The translations under genes and the position numbers were made by a program. The notes beneath the pieces were generated by a model. That model saw only the letters and a program-made list of their open reading frames with translations, ran no database searches and was not told the DNA's origin. DNA of 64,000 nt from Streptomyces sp. Q6 (GTDB lineage: Bacteria; Actinomycetota; Actinomycetes; Streptomycetales; Streptomycetaceae): assembly GCF_036967205.1 (NCBI RefSeq), contig NZ_CP146022.1, positions 4,464,001 through 4,528,000 of the forward strand, given 5' to 3'. Below are positions 35,552-45,239 of the stretch, piece by piece (the stretch's first letter is position 1; each line of letters starts with the position of its first letter).

Positions 35552-35594
35552 CGCGATTCCCCCGTCGTTGTAAATCGCGCAGGTGCTTCCCCCC

Positions 35595-35637
35595 GCAGCG
35601 GCGTCACCGTGGACCTGAAACACGGTGGCGCCGCTGC
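35595..35637. terminator. bidirectional hairpin terminator
   Basis: 17-base arms (one mismatch; GCAGCGGCG on the left and CGCCGCTGC on the right) flank a loop of about 9 bases between convergent genes. Confidence 0.8.
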
Positions 35638-35659
35638 AGTTTGTGCCGAGCCGGTGCGG

Positions 35660-36082
35660 CTACCCGGCGGTGAAGACACCGTTGCCGGTGGCCCGGTCCA
35701 CCGCGATCTCGATGACCACCCGGTCCGGGTTGGGGCGCGGGGCGCGCGTGTAGCGCTCGGCGTAGCGGCGCTCGGCGTCGGACACGTCGTCCGGTGACGT
35801 GCGGACCGTCGCCGTGCCCTCCAGCGTCGCCCAGCGCCGCCCGTCGACCTGGCAGACGGCGACCCGGGCCGACGGCGCGCCCTCCAGGATGTGGGCGATC
35901 TTCCGGCTGGCCTTGTTCGTGATCACCCGGGCCACCCGCTGCTCGGCGTCGTACGTCACGCCGACCGGCACGACATGCGGTGTGCCGTCCGGGCGCAGGG
36001 TCGTCAGGGTGCACAGATGCCGTTCCTGCCAGAAGGTGAGGAAGTCGGCGTCGGGGTGGTGGAGGTCGATCCGCTTGGCCAT
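35660..36082 (-). CDS. PPOX-class (pyridoxamine-phosphate-oxidase-like) F420/flavin protein
   Basis: 140 aa from the ATG at 36082 (MAKRIDLHHPDADFLTFWQE). The split-barrel shows HLCTLTTLRPDGTPHVVPVG, RVARVITNKASRKIAHILEG and VAVCQVDGRRWATLEGTATV, the pattern of TIGR03618-type F420-dependent PPOX oxidoreductases. It reduces an unknown substrate with F420H2 or a flavin. It is divergent from clpB across 150 bp that contain the HspR operator. Confidence 0.85.
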   Translation of the reverse strand: MAKRIDLHHPDADFLTFWQERHLCTLTTLRPDGTPHVVPVGVTYDAEQRVARVITNKASRKIAHILEGAPSARVAVCQVDGRRWATLEGTATVRTSPDDVSDAERRYAERYTRAPRPNPDRVVIEIAVDRATGNGVFTAG

Positions 36083-36152
36083 GGCGCCGAATTTATCGGA
36101 CCTGTCCGTCCGGGGCCTGTCCGTGAGGGGCCGCTCAGGCCGCTCACGCCAC

Positions 36153-36173
36153 CTTGAGTGGAATAGACTCAAC
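36153..36173 (+). promoter_or_regulatory. HspR HAIR operator at clpB
   Basis: CTTGAGT-N7-ACTCAAC matches 13 of 14 HAIR bases, about 60 bp before the clpB start. Its left arm overlaps a -35-like TTGAGT, so HspR binding would block the promoter. This links clpB with the dnaK operon, as known in Streptomyces. Confidence 0.88.
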
Positions 36174-36235
36174 TTTGTGTACGTTGGACAGGTCAGGATT
36201 GACGCAGACATACGTACGTGGAGGAGAACAGGCAC

Positions 36236-38839
36236 GTGGACGCCGAGCTGACGAACCGGAGCCGCGACGCGATCAACGCGGCAAGCAGCCGGGCCGTGTC
36301 CGGGGGCCACCCGGATCTGACCCCGGCCCATCTGCTGCTCGCCCTGTTGGAGGGGCGGGCCGAGGAGACCGCGAACATCACCGACCTGCTGGCCGCGGTC
36401 GACGCCGATCAGGTACGGGTGCGGGAGGGCGCCGAGCGCGTGCTCGCGGGCCTGCCCAGTGTCACCGGGTCGACCGTCGCACCGCCGCAGCCGAGCCGCG
36501 ACCTGCTGGCGGTCATCGCCGACGCCGGTGAGCGCGCGAAGGAACTGGGCGACGAGTTCCTCTCCACGGAGCACCTGCTGATCGCCATTGCCGCCAAGGG
36601 CGGGGCCGCCGGTGAGGTACTGAACGAGAATGGGGCCAGTGCGAAGAAGCTGGCCGAGGCCTTCGCGAAGATCAGGGGAGGGCGCCGGGTGACGACACCC
36701 GACCCCGAGGGGTCGTACAAGGCACTGGAGAAGTTCGGGACCGACTTCACCGCCGCCGCGCGCGAGGGACGGCTCGATCCCGTCATCGGGCGGGACCAGG
36801 AGATCCGGCGCGTGGTGCAGGTGCTGTCCCGGCGGACCAAGAACAACCCCGTGCTCATCGGCGAGCCCGGCGTCGGCAAGACCGCCGTCGTCGAGGGTCT
36901 CGCGCAGCGCATCGTGAAGGGGGACGTGCCGGAGAGCCTCAAGAACAAGCGGCTCGTCTCGCTCGACCTCGGTGCGATGGTCGCGGGCGCGAAGTACCGC
37001 GGCGAGTTCGAGGAGCGCCTGAAGACCGTCCTCTCCGAGATCAAGGAGAGCGACGGGCAGATCATCACGTTCATCGACGAGCTGCACACCGTCGTCGGCG
37101 CGGGCGCCGGCGGGGACTCCGCCATGGACGCGGGGAACATGCTGAAGCCCATGCTCGCGCGCGGTGAGCTGCGCATGGTGGGCGCGACGACGCTCGACGA
37201 GTACCGCGAGCGGATCGAGAAGGACCCGGCGCTGGAGCGGCGGTTCCAGCAGGTGCTGGTCGCCGAGCCGTCCGTCGAGGACTCGATCGCGATCCTGCGC
37301 GGGCTCAAGGGACGCTACGAGGCCCACCACAAGGTCCAGATCGCCGACAGCGCGCTGGTCGCCGCGGCCACGCTGTCCGACCGGTACATCACCTCCCGCT
37401 TCCTTCCCGACAAGGCCATCGACCTCGTCGACGAGTCCGCGTCGCGGCTGCGGATGGAGATCGACTCCTCGCCCGTCGAGATCGACGAACTCCAGCGCGC
37501 CGTCGACCGGTTGAAGATGGAGGAGCTGGCGATCGGCAAGGAGACCGACCCCGCCAGCAAGCAGCGCCTGGAGAAGCTGCGGCGCGATCTCGCCGACAAG
37601 GAGGAGGAGCTGCGCGGACTCACCGCCCGCTGGGAGAAGGAGAAGCAGTCCCTCAACCGCGTCGGTGAGCTGAAGGAGAAGCTCGACGAGCTGCGCGGGC
37701 AGGCCGAGCGCGCCCAGCGCGACGGCGACTTCGACACCGCGAGCAAGCTCCTCTACGGCGAGATCCCGTCCCTGGAAAGGGACTTGGAGGAGGCCAGCGA
37801 GGCCGAGGAGGAGGTCGCGCGCGACACCATGGTCAAGGAGGAGGTCGGGCCCGACGACATCGCCGACGTCGTCGCGTCCTGGACCGGCATCCCCGCCGGA
37901 CGCCTCCTGGAGGGCGAGACGCAGAAGCTGCTCCGGATGGAGGAGGAGCTGGGCAAGCGGCTCATCGGGCAGAGCGAGGCCGTCCAGGCCGTCTCCGACG
38001 CCGTACGCCGTACGCGCGCCGGTATCGCCGACCCGGACCGGCCCACCGGTTCGTTCCTCTTCCTCGGTCCGACGGGTGTCGGCAAGACCGAACTCGCCAA
38101 GGCGCTCGCCGACTTCCTCTTCGACGACGAGCGGGCCATGATCCGCATCGACATGAGCGAGTACGGCGAGAAGCACAGCGTCGCGCGGCTCGTCGGTGCG
38201 CCGCCCGGCTACGTCGGGTACGAGGAGGGCGGCCAGCTCACGGAGGCGGTGCGCCGTCGCCCGTACAGCGTGGTGCTGCTCGACGAGGTCGAGAAGGCGC
38301 ACCCGGAGGTCTTCGACGTCCTGCTCCAGGTGCTCGACGACGGACGGCTGACCGACGGCCAGGGTCGCACGGTCGACTTCCGCAACACGATCCTGGTCCT
38401 CACGTCGAACCTCGGCTCGCAGTACCTGGTCGATCCGCTGACCTCGGCGGAGGAGAAGAAGCAGCAGGTCCTGGACGTCGTACGGGCGTCCTTCAAGCCC
38501 GAGTTCCTGAACCGGCTCGACGACCTCGTGGTCTTCTCGGCGCTGGAGAAGGACGAACTGCGCCGGATCGCCTCGCTCCAGATCGGGCGCCTCGCGAAGC
38601 GGCTCGCCGAGCGCCGGCTGACCCTCGACGTCAGCGACGCGGCGCTGGACTGGCTGGCGACCGAGGGCAACGACCCGGCGTACGGGGCGCGGCCGCTGCG
38701 CCGGCTCGTCCAGACGGCGATCGGCGACCGGCTCGCCAAGGAGATCCTGTCCGGCGAGGTCGTGGACGGGGACACGGTCAAGGTCGACACCTTCGGCGAC
38801 GGGCTGATCGTGGGCGCGGCCACGGGCAAGACGCTGTAA
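36236..38839 (+). CDS. clpB: ATP-dependent disaggregase ClpB
   Basis: 867 aa from the GTG at 36236, which has GGAGGAG upstream; a GTG 18 nt earlier lacks a ribosome site. The Clp N-domain repeats (~1-145) are followed by AAA-1 with Walker A GEPGVGKT (~211) and FIDELH. The M-domain coiled-coil at ~400-525 distinguishes ClpB from ClpC. AAA-2 has GPTGVGKT (~610) and [15 protein letters not shown]. It lacks the ClpP-binding loop, as expected for a disaggregase working with DnaK. The HAIR operator upstream indicates HspR control. Confidence 0.97.
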   Translation: MDAELTNRSRDAINAASSRAVSGGHPDLTPAHLLLALLEGRAEETANITDLLAAVDADQVRVREGAERVLAGLPSVTGSTVAPPQPSRDLLAVIADAGERAKELGDEFLSTEHLLIAIAAKGGAAGEVLNENGASAKKLAEAFAKIRGGRRVTTPDPEGSYKALEKFGTDFTAAAREGRLDPVIGRDQEIRRVVQVLSRRTKNNPVLIGEPGVGKTAVVEGLAQRIVKGDVPESLKNKRLVSLDLGAMVAGAKYRGEFEERLKTVLSEIKESDGQIITFIDELHTVVGAGAGGDSAMDAGNMLKPMLARGELRMVGATTLDEYRERIEKDPALERRFQQVLVAEPSVEDSIAILRGLKGRYEAHHKVQIADSALVAAATLSDRYITSRFLPDKAIDLVDESASRLRMEIDSSPVEIDELQRAVDRLKMEELAIGKETDPASKQRLEKLRRDLADKEEELRGLTARWEKEKQSLNRVGELKEKLDELRGQAERAQRDGDFDTASKLLYGEIPSLERDLEEASEAEEEVARDTMVKEEVGPDDIADVVASWTGIPAGRLLEGETQKLLRMEEELGKRLIGQSEAVQAVSDAVRRTRAGIADPDRPTGSFLFLGPTGVGKTELAKALADFLFDDERAMIRIDMSEYGEKHSVARLVGAPPGYVGYEEGGQLTEAVRRRPYSVVLLDEVEKAHPEVFDVLLQVLDDGRLTDGQGRTVDFRNTILVLTSNLGSQYLVDPLTSAEEKKQQVLDVVRASFKPEFLNRLDDLVVFSALEKDELRRIASLQIGRLAKRLAERRLTLDVSDAALDWLATEGNDPAYGARPLRRLVQTAIGDRLAKEILSGEVVDGDTVKVDTFGDGLIVGAATGKTL

Positions 38840-38852
38840 CCGCCGCGTCAGG

Positions 38853-38881
38853 GGTCCCCCGCGCCGTCGGCGCGGGGGACC
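38853..38881. terminator. clpB terminator hairpin
   Basis: A perfect GGTCCCCCGCGCC / GGCGCGGGGGACC stem with a 3-base loop lies 13 nt after the clpB stop. Confidence 0.85.
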
Positions 38882-39023
38882 TCCGGCATGCGGCCGTGCG
38901 GGCGGGCGACAGCGCTTTCGCGGGGTCGTGCGGACGGGCGTTTCCCCGGGGGCGCAAAGATGCGAGGCTGGGGCTGCCAATGCATCGCACTGGGCACCCT
39001 GGCAGCGCGGGGAGGTCCGTACG

Positions 39024-39602
39024 ATGGGCCGAAACCAGAGTCAGTCAGGAGCAGGAACCTTGTCTATCGATCCGTCCTCGATTCCCAACTTCGGGGGACA
39101 GCCCGAACCGCAGCAGGGGGCGGGACCGGCGGGCCCCGTCATTCCCGACCAGGACCTGGTCAAGCAGCTCCTCGAGCAGATGGAGCTCAAGTACGTCACC
39201 GACGAGGAGGGTGACCTCGCGGCTCCGTGGGAGGAGTTCCGTACGTACTTCATGTTCCGCGGCGAGGGCGACCAGCAGGTCTTCTCGGTGCGGACGTTCT
39301 ACGACCGGCCGCACACCATCGAGGTGAAGCCGCAGCTCCTGGAGTCCATCGACGACTGGAACCGGCGCACCCTGTGGCCCAAGGTCTACAGCCACACCCA
39401 CGACGACGGCACGGTCCGCCTCATCGGCGAGGCCCAGATGCTGATCGGCACCGGCGTCTCGCTGGAGCACTTCGTGTCGTCGACCGTCAGCTGGGTCCGC
39501 GCGGCGATCGAGTTCGACCGCTGGCTCGTGGAGCAGCTCGGTCTGGAGACCGACGTCGACTCCGCCGAGACCGACGAGAAGCCCGGTGACGACGCGGAGT
39601 AG
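39024..39602 (+). CDS. YbjN domain-containing protein
   Basis: 192 aa; GGAGG 8 nt before the ATG. A disordered N-terminus (~1-45) leads into the YbjN fold (type III secretion chaperone-like): LVKQLLEQMELKYVTDEEGD, TYFMFRGEGDQQVFSVRTFY, LIGEAQMLIGTGVSLEHFVS and a final acidic tail. Actinobacterial YbjN proteins may act as sensor or chaperone-like domains; no specific role is known. Confidence 0.85.
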   Translation: MGRNQSQSGAGTLSIDPSSIPNFGGQPEPQQGAGPAGPVIPDQDLVKQLLEQMELKYVTDEEGDLAAPWEEFRTYFMFRGEGDQQVFSVRTFYDRPHTIEVKPQLLESIDDWNRRTLWPKVYSHTHDDGTVRLIGEAQMLIGTGVSLEHFVSSTVSWVRAAIEFDRWLVEQLGLETDVDSAETDEKPGDDAE

Positions 39603-39611
39603 TTCCGCCCG

Positions 39612-40829
39612 TCACAGCGGTGTGTGGGCGTAGACGATCAGATACGTCCCGTACGCAAGGGAGAGCCCGGCCAGTACGCCCGTCACCAGGACGGCGTGTG
39701 CGGGCCGGGCTCTCGCCGTACGGGCGAGCGCGCAGGCCAGCGGCAGCAGCAGCGGGAACGCGGGCAGCAGGAAGCGCGGCTTCGACTCGAAGAAGCCGGA
39801 GCCGCCGACGGCGATCAGGAGCAGTACGCCGGTGTAGACGGCGAGCGGCAGCGGCGCCCGGTCCAGGAGCAGGAACGCGTACAGGAGCACGGCCGCCGCC
39901 ACGATCAGCAGCGTCATGGGGAAGACGAAGCGGTCGCCGTGCAGCAGCATCTTCTTCACGAACCGGGCCGAACCCACCCCGAAGTCGAACGTCGAGCCCC
40001 AGCCGCGCTGCACCGCGAAGTAGCCGCCGAGCGGATCGCCCTGGTGCCGTCCCACCCACAGGACGTACGAGGCCCAGCCGAGCGGCGCGAGCAGCGCGCC
40101 CGTCCACAGCCTGTGGGGAACCCGGCCGCGGTGCCGCACGATCTCGTACACGGCTGTGGACAGGACGGCCGCCGCGACCGCGAAGCCGTTCGGGCGGGAC
40201 AGGCCGGCGAGCGCGGCGAGGGAACCCGCCCACAGCCAGCGCCCGGTCAGGACCGCGTACAGGGACCAGGCGGCGAGCGCCGTGAGCACCGGTTCCGTGT
40301 ACGCCATGGACAGCACCACGGAGTGCGGGAGCAGGCCCCACAGGACGACCAGGGCCGTCGCGACGGCGGGGCCGTGCAGACGGGCGCCGATGCGGTGGAT
40401 GCCGACGGCCGCGGTGAGCGTCGCCGCCCAGGCGATCAGCAGGGCGCACACCCCGGTGCTCAGCGGCAGCACCGTGTGCGCGGCCCGGATCAGCGCGGGG
40501 TAGAGCGGGAAGAACGCGAGGTCGCTGTGGACGACGCCGTCGCCGAAGTGCAGGGTGCGCACGCCGTAGCCGTGCGCGGCGATGCCCTCGTACCACAGGG
40601 AGTCCCAGGAGCGGCCGAGCAGCGCGAGCGGCTTCTGCCCGGTGAGCCAGGCGCCCGCGGCGACCGCGAGCACGCCCGTCAGCCGGGCCGCCGCGAAGAC
40701 CGCGAGTGCCTTCGCGGCCCCGGCCGCCGGGCGCGGCAGAGCCCGCGGCGAGGACGCGGCGCGGGCTCCGGAGGAGGGGGCACCGGGGGCTGAGGGGCCG
40801 TCAAGAACGGTGGCGGTCGGCTCGGTCAC
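39612..40829 (-). CDS. integral membrane mannosyltransferase-like protein (GT-C, PIG-V type)
   Basis: 405 aa from a GTG. After ~40 soluble residues there are about ten membrane segments. GT-C features are SWDSLWYEGIAAHGYG in the first external loop (acidic motif), HSDLAFFPLYPALIRAAHTV, and YTEPVLTALAAWSLYAVLTG, as in PIG-V/DUF2029-like polyprenyl-phosphomannose-dependent transferases. It probably mannosylates a lipid or secreted protein at the outer face of the membrane. A single gene, convergent with ybjN. Confidence 0.8.
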   Translation of the reverse strand: MTEPTATVLDGPSAPGAPSSGARAASSPRALPRPAAGAAKALAVFAAARLTGVLAVAAGAWLTGQKPLALLGRSWDSLWYEGIAAHGYGVRTLHFGDGVVHSDLAFFPLYPALIRAAHTVLPLSTGVCALLIAWAATLTAAVGIHRIGARLHGPAVATALVVLWGLLPHSVVLSMAYTEPVLTALAAWSLYAVLTGRWLWAGSLAALAGLSRPNGFAVAAAVLSTAVYEIVRHRGRVPHRLWTGALLAPLGWASYVLWVGRHQGDPLGGYFAVQRGWGSTFDFGVGSARFVKKMLLHGDRFVFPMTLLIVAAAVLLYAFLLLDRAPLPLAVYTGVLLLIAVGGSGFFESKPRFLLPAFPLLLPLACALARTARARPAHAVLVTGVLAGLSLAYGTYLIVYAHTPL

Positions 40830-40911
40830 ATCCGAACCCTGCGATGCCCGTGCCGCGCCCGCGAGTTGGGCGGGGCCAGACGGGGGCCGCCGACCGGCGT
40901 ACGGCCGGGGG

Positions 40912-42102
40912 TTACCGCCGCTTGAGCCGGCCGACCGCTTCCGTGAGCACGGACTCCCGCTTGCAGAACGCGAACCGCACGAAGGGCGCCCCGGCCGCCC
41001 GGTCGTCGTAGAACACGGCGTTCGGGATGGCGACGACCCCGCACCGCTCGGGCAGCTCCCGGCAGAACGCGAAGCCGTCGCCCGCCGGGTCGAGCGGGCG
41101 GATGTCGGTCGTCACGAAGTACGTGCCCGCGGGCTCGAACACCGTGAAGCCCGCGTCCCTGAGGCCCGCCGTGAGCAGGTCCCGCTTGGCCGTCATGTCG
41201 GCGCGGAAGTCGTCGAAGTAGGAGTCGGGGAGGGCGAGCGCCTCCGCGATCGCGTACTGGAAGGGGCCCGCGGAGACGTACGTGAGGAACTGCTTCGCCG
41301 AGCGGACCGCCGAGACCAGCTCCGGCGTGGACGTCACCCAGCCGACCTTCCAGCCGGTGAACGAGAAGGTCTTGCCGCTGGAGGAGATCGTCACCGTGCG
41401 CTCGCGCATGCCCGGCAGGGTGGCCAGCGGGATGTGCTCGGCGTCGCCGTAGGTCAGGTGCTCGTAGACCTCGTCGGTGACGACGAGCAGGTCGCGCTCG
41501 ACGGCGAGCTCGGCGACGGCGGTCAGCTCGGCACGGGTGAGGACGGTGCCCGTCGGGTTGTGCGGGGTGTTGATGAGGAGCAGCCGGGTGCGGGGGGTGA
41601 CCGCGGCGCGCAGCTCGTCGAGGTCGAGCCGGAAGGCCGCGCCGTCGGGCCGGAGCGTCACCGGGACCCGGGTGCCGCCCGCGAGCGCGATGCTCGCCGC
41701 GTACGAGTCGTAGTACGGCTCGAACGCGATGACCTCGTCGCCGGGCTCGACCAGGGCCAGCAGGGACGCGGCGATGGCCTCCGTCGCGCCCGCCGTGACC
41801 AGGACCTCGGCGTCCGGGTCGAGCGTGATGCCGTACCGCCGCTCCTGGTGCGCGGCGATCGCGGTGCGCAGCTCGGGGACGCCGGGGCCCGGCGGGTACT
41901 GGTTCCCGCGCCCGTCGCGCAGCGCCCGCACCGCCGCCTCGCGCACCGACTCGGGGCCGTCGGTGTCGGGGAACCCCTGGCCGAGGTTGATCGAGCCGGT
42001 GGCCGTGGCGAGCGCGGACATCTCGGCGAAGATCGTCGTGCCGAACTCGGCGAGTCGGCGGTTGAGCAGAGGGCGCGCGCGGGACGGGCTCGGGGAGGTC
42101 AT
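40912..42102 (-). CDS. class I/II PLP aminotransferase (DapC/KAT-like)
   Basis: 396 aa from the ATG at 42102; an ATG 9 nt upstream lacks room for a ribosome site. Fold-type I features are INLGQGFPDTDGPESVREAA, TAGATEAIAASLLALVEPGD, NTPHNPTGTV, VVTDEVYEHLTYG, the PLP lysine in SSSGKTFSFTGWKVGW (~residue 235), and RFAFCKRE with the carboxylate-binding Arg. Closest in style to N-succinyldiaminopimelate, methionine or kynurenine aminotransferases. Given kynA and kynU 9 kb away, kynurenine use is possible but unproven. Confidence 0.88.
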   Translation of the reverse strand: MTSPSPSRARPLLNRRLAEFGTTIFAEMSALATATGSINLGQGFPDTDGPESVREAAVRALRDGRGNQYPPGPGVPELRTAIAAHQERRYGITLDPDAEVLVTAGATEAIAASLLALVEPGDEVIAFEPYYDSYAASIALAGGTRVPVTLRPDGAAFRLDLDELRAAVTPRTRLLLINTPHNPTGTVLTRAELTAVAELAVERDLLVVTDEVYEHLTYGDAEHIPLATLPGMRERTVTISSSGKTFSFTGWKVGWVTSTPELVSAVRSAKQFLTYVSAGPFQYAIAEALALPDSYFDDFRADMTAKRDLLTAGLRDAGFTVFEPAGTYFVTTDIRPLDPAGDGFAFCRELPERCGVVAIPNAVFYDDRAAGAPFVRFAFCKRESVLTEAVGRLKRR

Positions 42103-42237
42103 GCCGGCCATCCTGCGCCGAACCTCTGGACTTCCTCAACTCTGCTTTGGCCGCGTGCGGGCACGGGCATCCCCCTCACACGCCCCGCTCGGGGCGCCCC
42201 TCGGGGGACACGGGGGCACGGGGGAACCGGAAAGCGG

Positions 42238-42564
42238 GTGAGTGCCGTGATCGTGGGAGCGATTGCCGTAGGGATCGTGGTCGTCGTCGTGGTCGTCGTC
42301 ATGGCGGCCTCCGGCGGGCGGGGCGACCCGCTCGCGCCGCGGAACGCCGGGAGCAACCGGCGGACGTCCACGAAGAAGAGCGGCGGCGGCAGCGGCAGCT
42401 GGTGGGCGGGCGGTGCCGCGTCCGGCGGCGTGTCCTGTTCCGGAGGGTCGTCCGGACACCACCACTCGTCGTGCGGGGGCAGTTCCTCGTGCGGTGGCGG
42501 CAGCTCCTGCGGGGGCGGCTCGTCGTGCGGGGGTGGCGGCGGCGGCTGCGGCGGCGGCAGCTGA
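42238..42564 (+). CDS. Gly/Ser/Cys-rich membrane-anchored small protein
   Basis: 108 aa from a GTG at 42238. One membrane helix lies at residues ~4-24 (VIVGAIAVGIVVVVVVVVM). The rest is a low-complexity tail with repeated SCGGGS units and a HHH stretch; the last ~45 residues hold nine cysteines. It could bind metal or form disulphides outside the cell. Similar Gly/Cys-rich tails occur in uncharacterised actinobacterial proteins. A start at a nearby GTG is also possible. Confidence 0.55.
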   Translation: MSAVIVGAIAVGIVVVVVVVVMAASGGRGDPLAPRNAGSNRRTSTKKSGGGSGSWWAGGAASGGVSCSGGSSGHHHSSCGGSSSCGGGSSCGGGSSCGGGGGGCGGGS

Positions 42565-42572
42565 CACCTGAG

Positions 42573-42631
42573 GCGTGCGGCCCGCGGGGAGGCGACTGAC
42601 ACGGGGCAGTCGGTCCGCGCGGGCCGCACGC
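42573..42631 (+). terminator. long-looped hairpin after Gly/Cys-rich gene
   Basis: Perfect 14-base arms (GCGTGCGGCCCGCG and its complement) are separated by 31 bases, 9 nt beyond the stop codon. Confidence 0.55.
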
Positions 42632-42926
42632 ATGTCCGGGTGTCCCCCCGGAAGTTGTGCGCCGGGCGCGAAAGGTGGCCGTGGAAGTTGAACAGTTGAG
42701 CTGTGCAGCCCTCGGGGGGATGGAAACCCTCCGAAGTTGGGTAAAAACGCTGTGGCGAAGACACCGCCCATGATTCCCTTTCAACCGTCAAAAACAGCCC
42801 TCGTTCGACGTACTCGGCCTACGTACCCTGACCCTGACGTACTCGACACGTTCGCGTGGGCGCGAGCCGGTCCCTTTTGGACATAAGCCGGTCTCACCTC
42901 CTTATGCGTGCTAGCGGAGCCGACCC
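42632..42926. other. intergenic region before DUF2617 gene
   Basis: About 295 bp with lower GC near its right end. It probably carries the promoter of the DUF2617 gene. I see no gene; short frames here are shadows. Confidence 0.35.
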
Positions 42927-43454
42927 ATGCTCACGACCCTGAACACCGCCTACACCGATACGAGCGCGGCCGATCTGGCCTGGGCTCTGGGCCGGGAGCC
43001 CTTGCCCGCGCTCGCCACCCTCGACCTCGAACTCGCGGGCGCCACTCTCCAGTTGAGGCTCCTCGGCGCCTCTCACCAGGTGCTTCTCGAAGAGGAGCAC
43101 GGCAGCTGTTCGGAGACCGTGGCCTGCATCCCCGGCAGCAGCACCCCGCTCCCGCTCGGCGTCGCGAAACGCGTCGGCGACTGGGAGTACGAATTCGCCG
43201 CGCGCGTCGAACAACTGACAGCCGGTCAATTCGCCGGGCGCGCTCAGGAGTTGCTCGCTCTGGTCGCCGACCATCCGAACGGACTCGCCGGAGTCTTTCC
43301 CGGCAGCCCGCACGCCTTCACGGCGATGCTGGCCCAGCGGCACGACGACGGGCAGGTGCACTGGCGCACCTGGCACGCCTATCCGCAGGACGGTCAACTC
43401 GTCGCCACCCGCAGCCGGGTGGGTGTGCGGGTGCCGGCCGGTGCCGCGCTCTGA
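42927..43454 (+). CDS. DUF2617 family protein
   Basis: 175 aa (MLTTLNTAYTDTSAADLAWA start). The characteristic family features are LATLDLELAGATLQLRLLGA, SHQVLLEEEHGSCSETVACI, an internal helix KRVGDWEYEFAARVEQL and the C-terminal VHWRTWHAYPQDGQLVATRS. The family is confined to actinobacteria, and its members are usually encoded just upstream of the spermidine-synthase-like gene, as here. Function unknown. Confidence 0.88.
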   Translation: MLTTLNTAYTDTSAADLAWALGREPLPALATLDLELAGATLQLRLLGASHQVLLEEEHGSCSETVACIPGSSTPLPLGVAKRVGDWEYEFAARVEQLTAGQFAGRAQELLALVADHPNGLAGVFPGSPHAFTAMLAQRHDDGQVHWRTWHAYPQDGQLVATRSRVGVRVPAGAAL

Positions 43455-43580
43455 GCCCCTGTCCGTAGGTCTTCGTCAGGTCTTCGTCAGGTCATCGTCC
43501 GGCGGGGTATGCGTGCGGTGCGCCGGTTCCACACGTGTGGGTGACCGGGCGGAGTCGGGCGGTGACGTAGCGTTCCAGGC

Positions 43581-45118
43581 GTGATCGAACCGCACGCGCC
43601 CGCCCCGCCCGGAGGGGCCCCACGGCACTTCGGCGGACCGGGCCGGGCTCCGCTCCCGGTCAAACCGGGCACCGGCCGGTTCCTGGTCCTCGTCGGCGTC
43701 TTCGTCTGCGCGGCCTGTGGACTGGTGTACGAGCTCGAACTCGTGGCGCTCGCCTCGTACTTGATGGGCGACTCGGTCACCCAGGCCTCCGTCGTGCTCT
43801 CCGTCATGGTCTTCGCGATGGGCCTCGGCTCGCTCGCCGCCAAGCGGCTGCGCTACCGGGCCGCCGTCGGCTTCGCCATGGTCGAGGCGGCGCTCGCCCT
43901 GGTCGGCGGATGCAGCGCGATGGCGCTGTACGCGGTGTTCGCGTGGACCGGCGACCGCGGCGGCGCCTGGACCGAGGGGCCGCGCTACCTGCTCGTCGCG
44001 TTCTCCCTGGCCATCGGCGTGCTGATCGGCGCCGAGGTCCCGCTCCTCATGGTGCTCATCCAGCGGATCCGCCGTCAGGACCCCGGCGGGGCCGTCGCCG
44101 ACCTCTTCGCGGCGGACTACGTGGGCGCGCTGGTCGGCGGCCTGGCCTTCCCCTTCCTGCTGCTCCCCCTGCTCGGCCAGCTGACCGGGGCGCTGCTGAC
44201 CGGCGCGGTCAACGCGGTGGCCGGGGGCGCCCTCGTCCTCGGCCTGTTCCTGCGGGACCTGAGCGCCCGCGGCCGCTGGCTGCTGCTGTTCGTCAACCTG
44301 CTCGCGCTCGGGCTGCTCGCCACCGCGTGGGTCCTCGTCGACGACTTCGAGCGGGCGGCCCGCCAGGCCATGTTCGGCCCGCACGTGCGGGCCGCCGTAC
44401 AGACCGGCGACCAGGAGGTCGTCGTCACCGGCGGCGAGCGCGGGCGGCCCGTGCGCCTCTACCTGGACGGGAAGCTGCGGGTGGGCGGCCACGGAGCGGG
44501 CCGCTACGACGCGGCGCTCGTCCGCCCCGCGCTCGGCGCCGGGCCGCACGGGCGGGTCCTCGTGCTCGGCGGCGGCGACGGCCTCGCGGCGCGCGAGGTG
44601 CTGCGCCACCGCGGGGTGCGCTCCGTCGACGTCGTCGACCCCGACCCCGGCCTGGTCCGCCTCGCCAGGACCGACCCGGCGCTGAGCGGGCTGAACGGAC
44701 GGGCGCTGAGCGACGCGCGGGTGCGGGTCGCGACGGGGACGTCTTCGGCTGGCTGCGCGGCGCCGTCCGGGGGCCGGCGCGACCGTACGACGTGGTGATC
44801 TGCGATCTGCCCGACCCGGGCCGCACGGCGAGCACGAAGCTGTACTCGCAGGAGTTCTACGGGCTCGTGGGGCGGGTGCTCGGGGAGCGGGGCCGGGTCG
44901 TGGTGCACGGCGGCGCGGTGTCGGGCCGCCGCTTCTGGACGGTCGCCTCGACGGTGCGCTCCGCGGGGCTGCGGGTGGTGGCGTACCGGGGCGACGGGGG
45001 TGCGGGCTTCGTCCTCGCGGGCCGGGGCCGACCGGGTCTCACCCCGGGCACGGGGTGGCGGAACGCCGGTCCGGTACCGGGGTACGCCCCGTCGACGCTG
45101 GTGCATCCGCGCTACTGA
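43581..45118 (+). CDS. membrane-fused spermidine-synthase-like protein, apparent frameshift
   Basis: About 512 aa when repaired, from the GTG at 43581. About seven membrane helices fill residues 30-260 ([32 protein letters not shown]). A spermidine-synthase/SAM-binding domain follows, with [26 protein letters not shown] and [15 protein letters not shown]. After VRVATG the frame breaks at the G4 run 44735-44738. One added G restores [33 protein letters not shown] and a normal C-terminus. These actinobacterial fusions are of unknown substrate. The break looks like a sequence error. Confidence 0.8.
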
Positions 45119-45239
45119 CCCGGGTGCGGGGGAGGGGAACCGTGCGGTCACCCCCTCACGGACCGGCGGCCGAAGTGAATCGACACCGCACCGGCGAAGA
45201 GGGTCCACGTTCCGGGCGGAGTCGCTACGCTCGGGTGAC

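Noticed and set aside
36083-38980. Long minus-strand frame antisense to clpB, in frame with the PPOX gene
   Set aside because: Only the last 140 codons (from the ATG at 36082) resemble protein; the rest is the complement of clpB.
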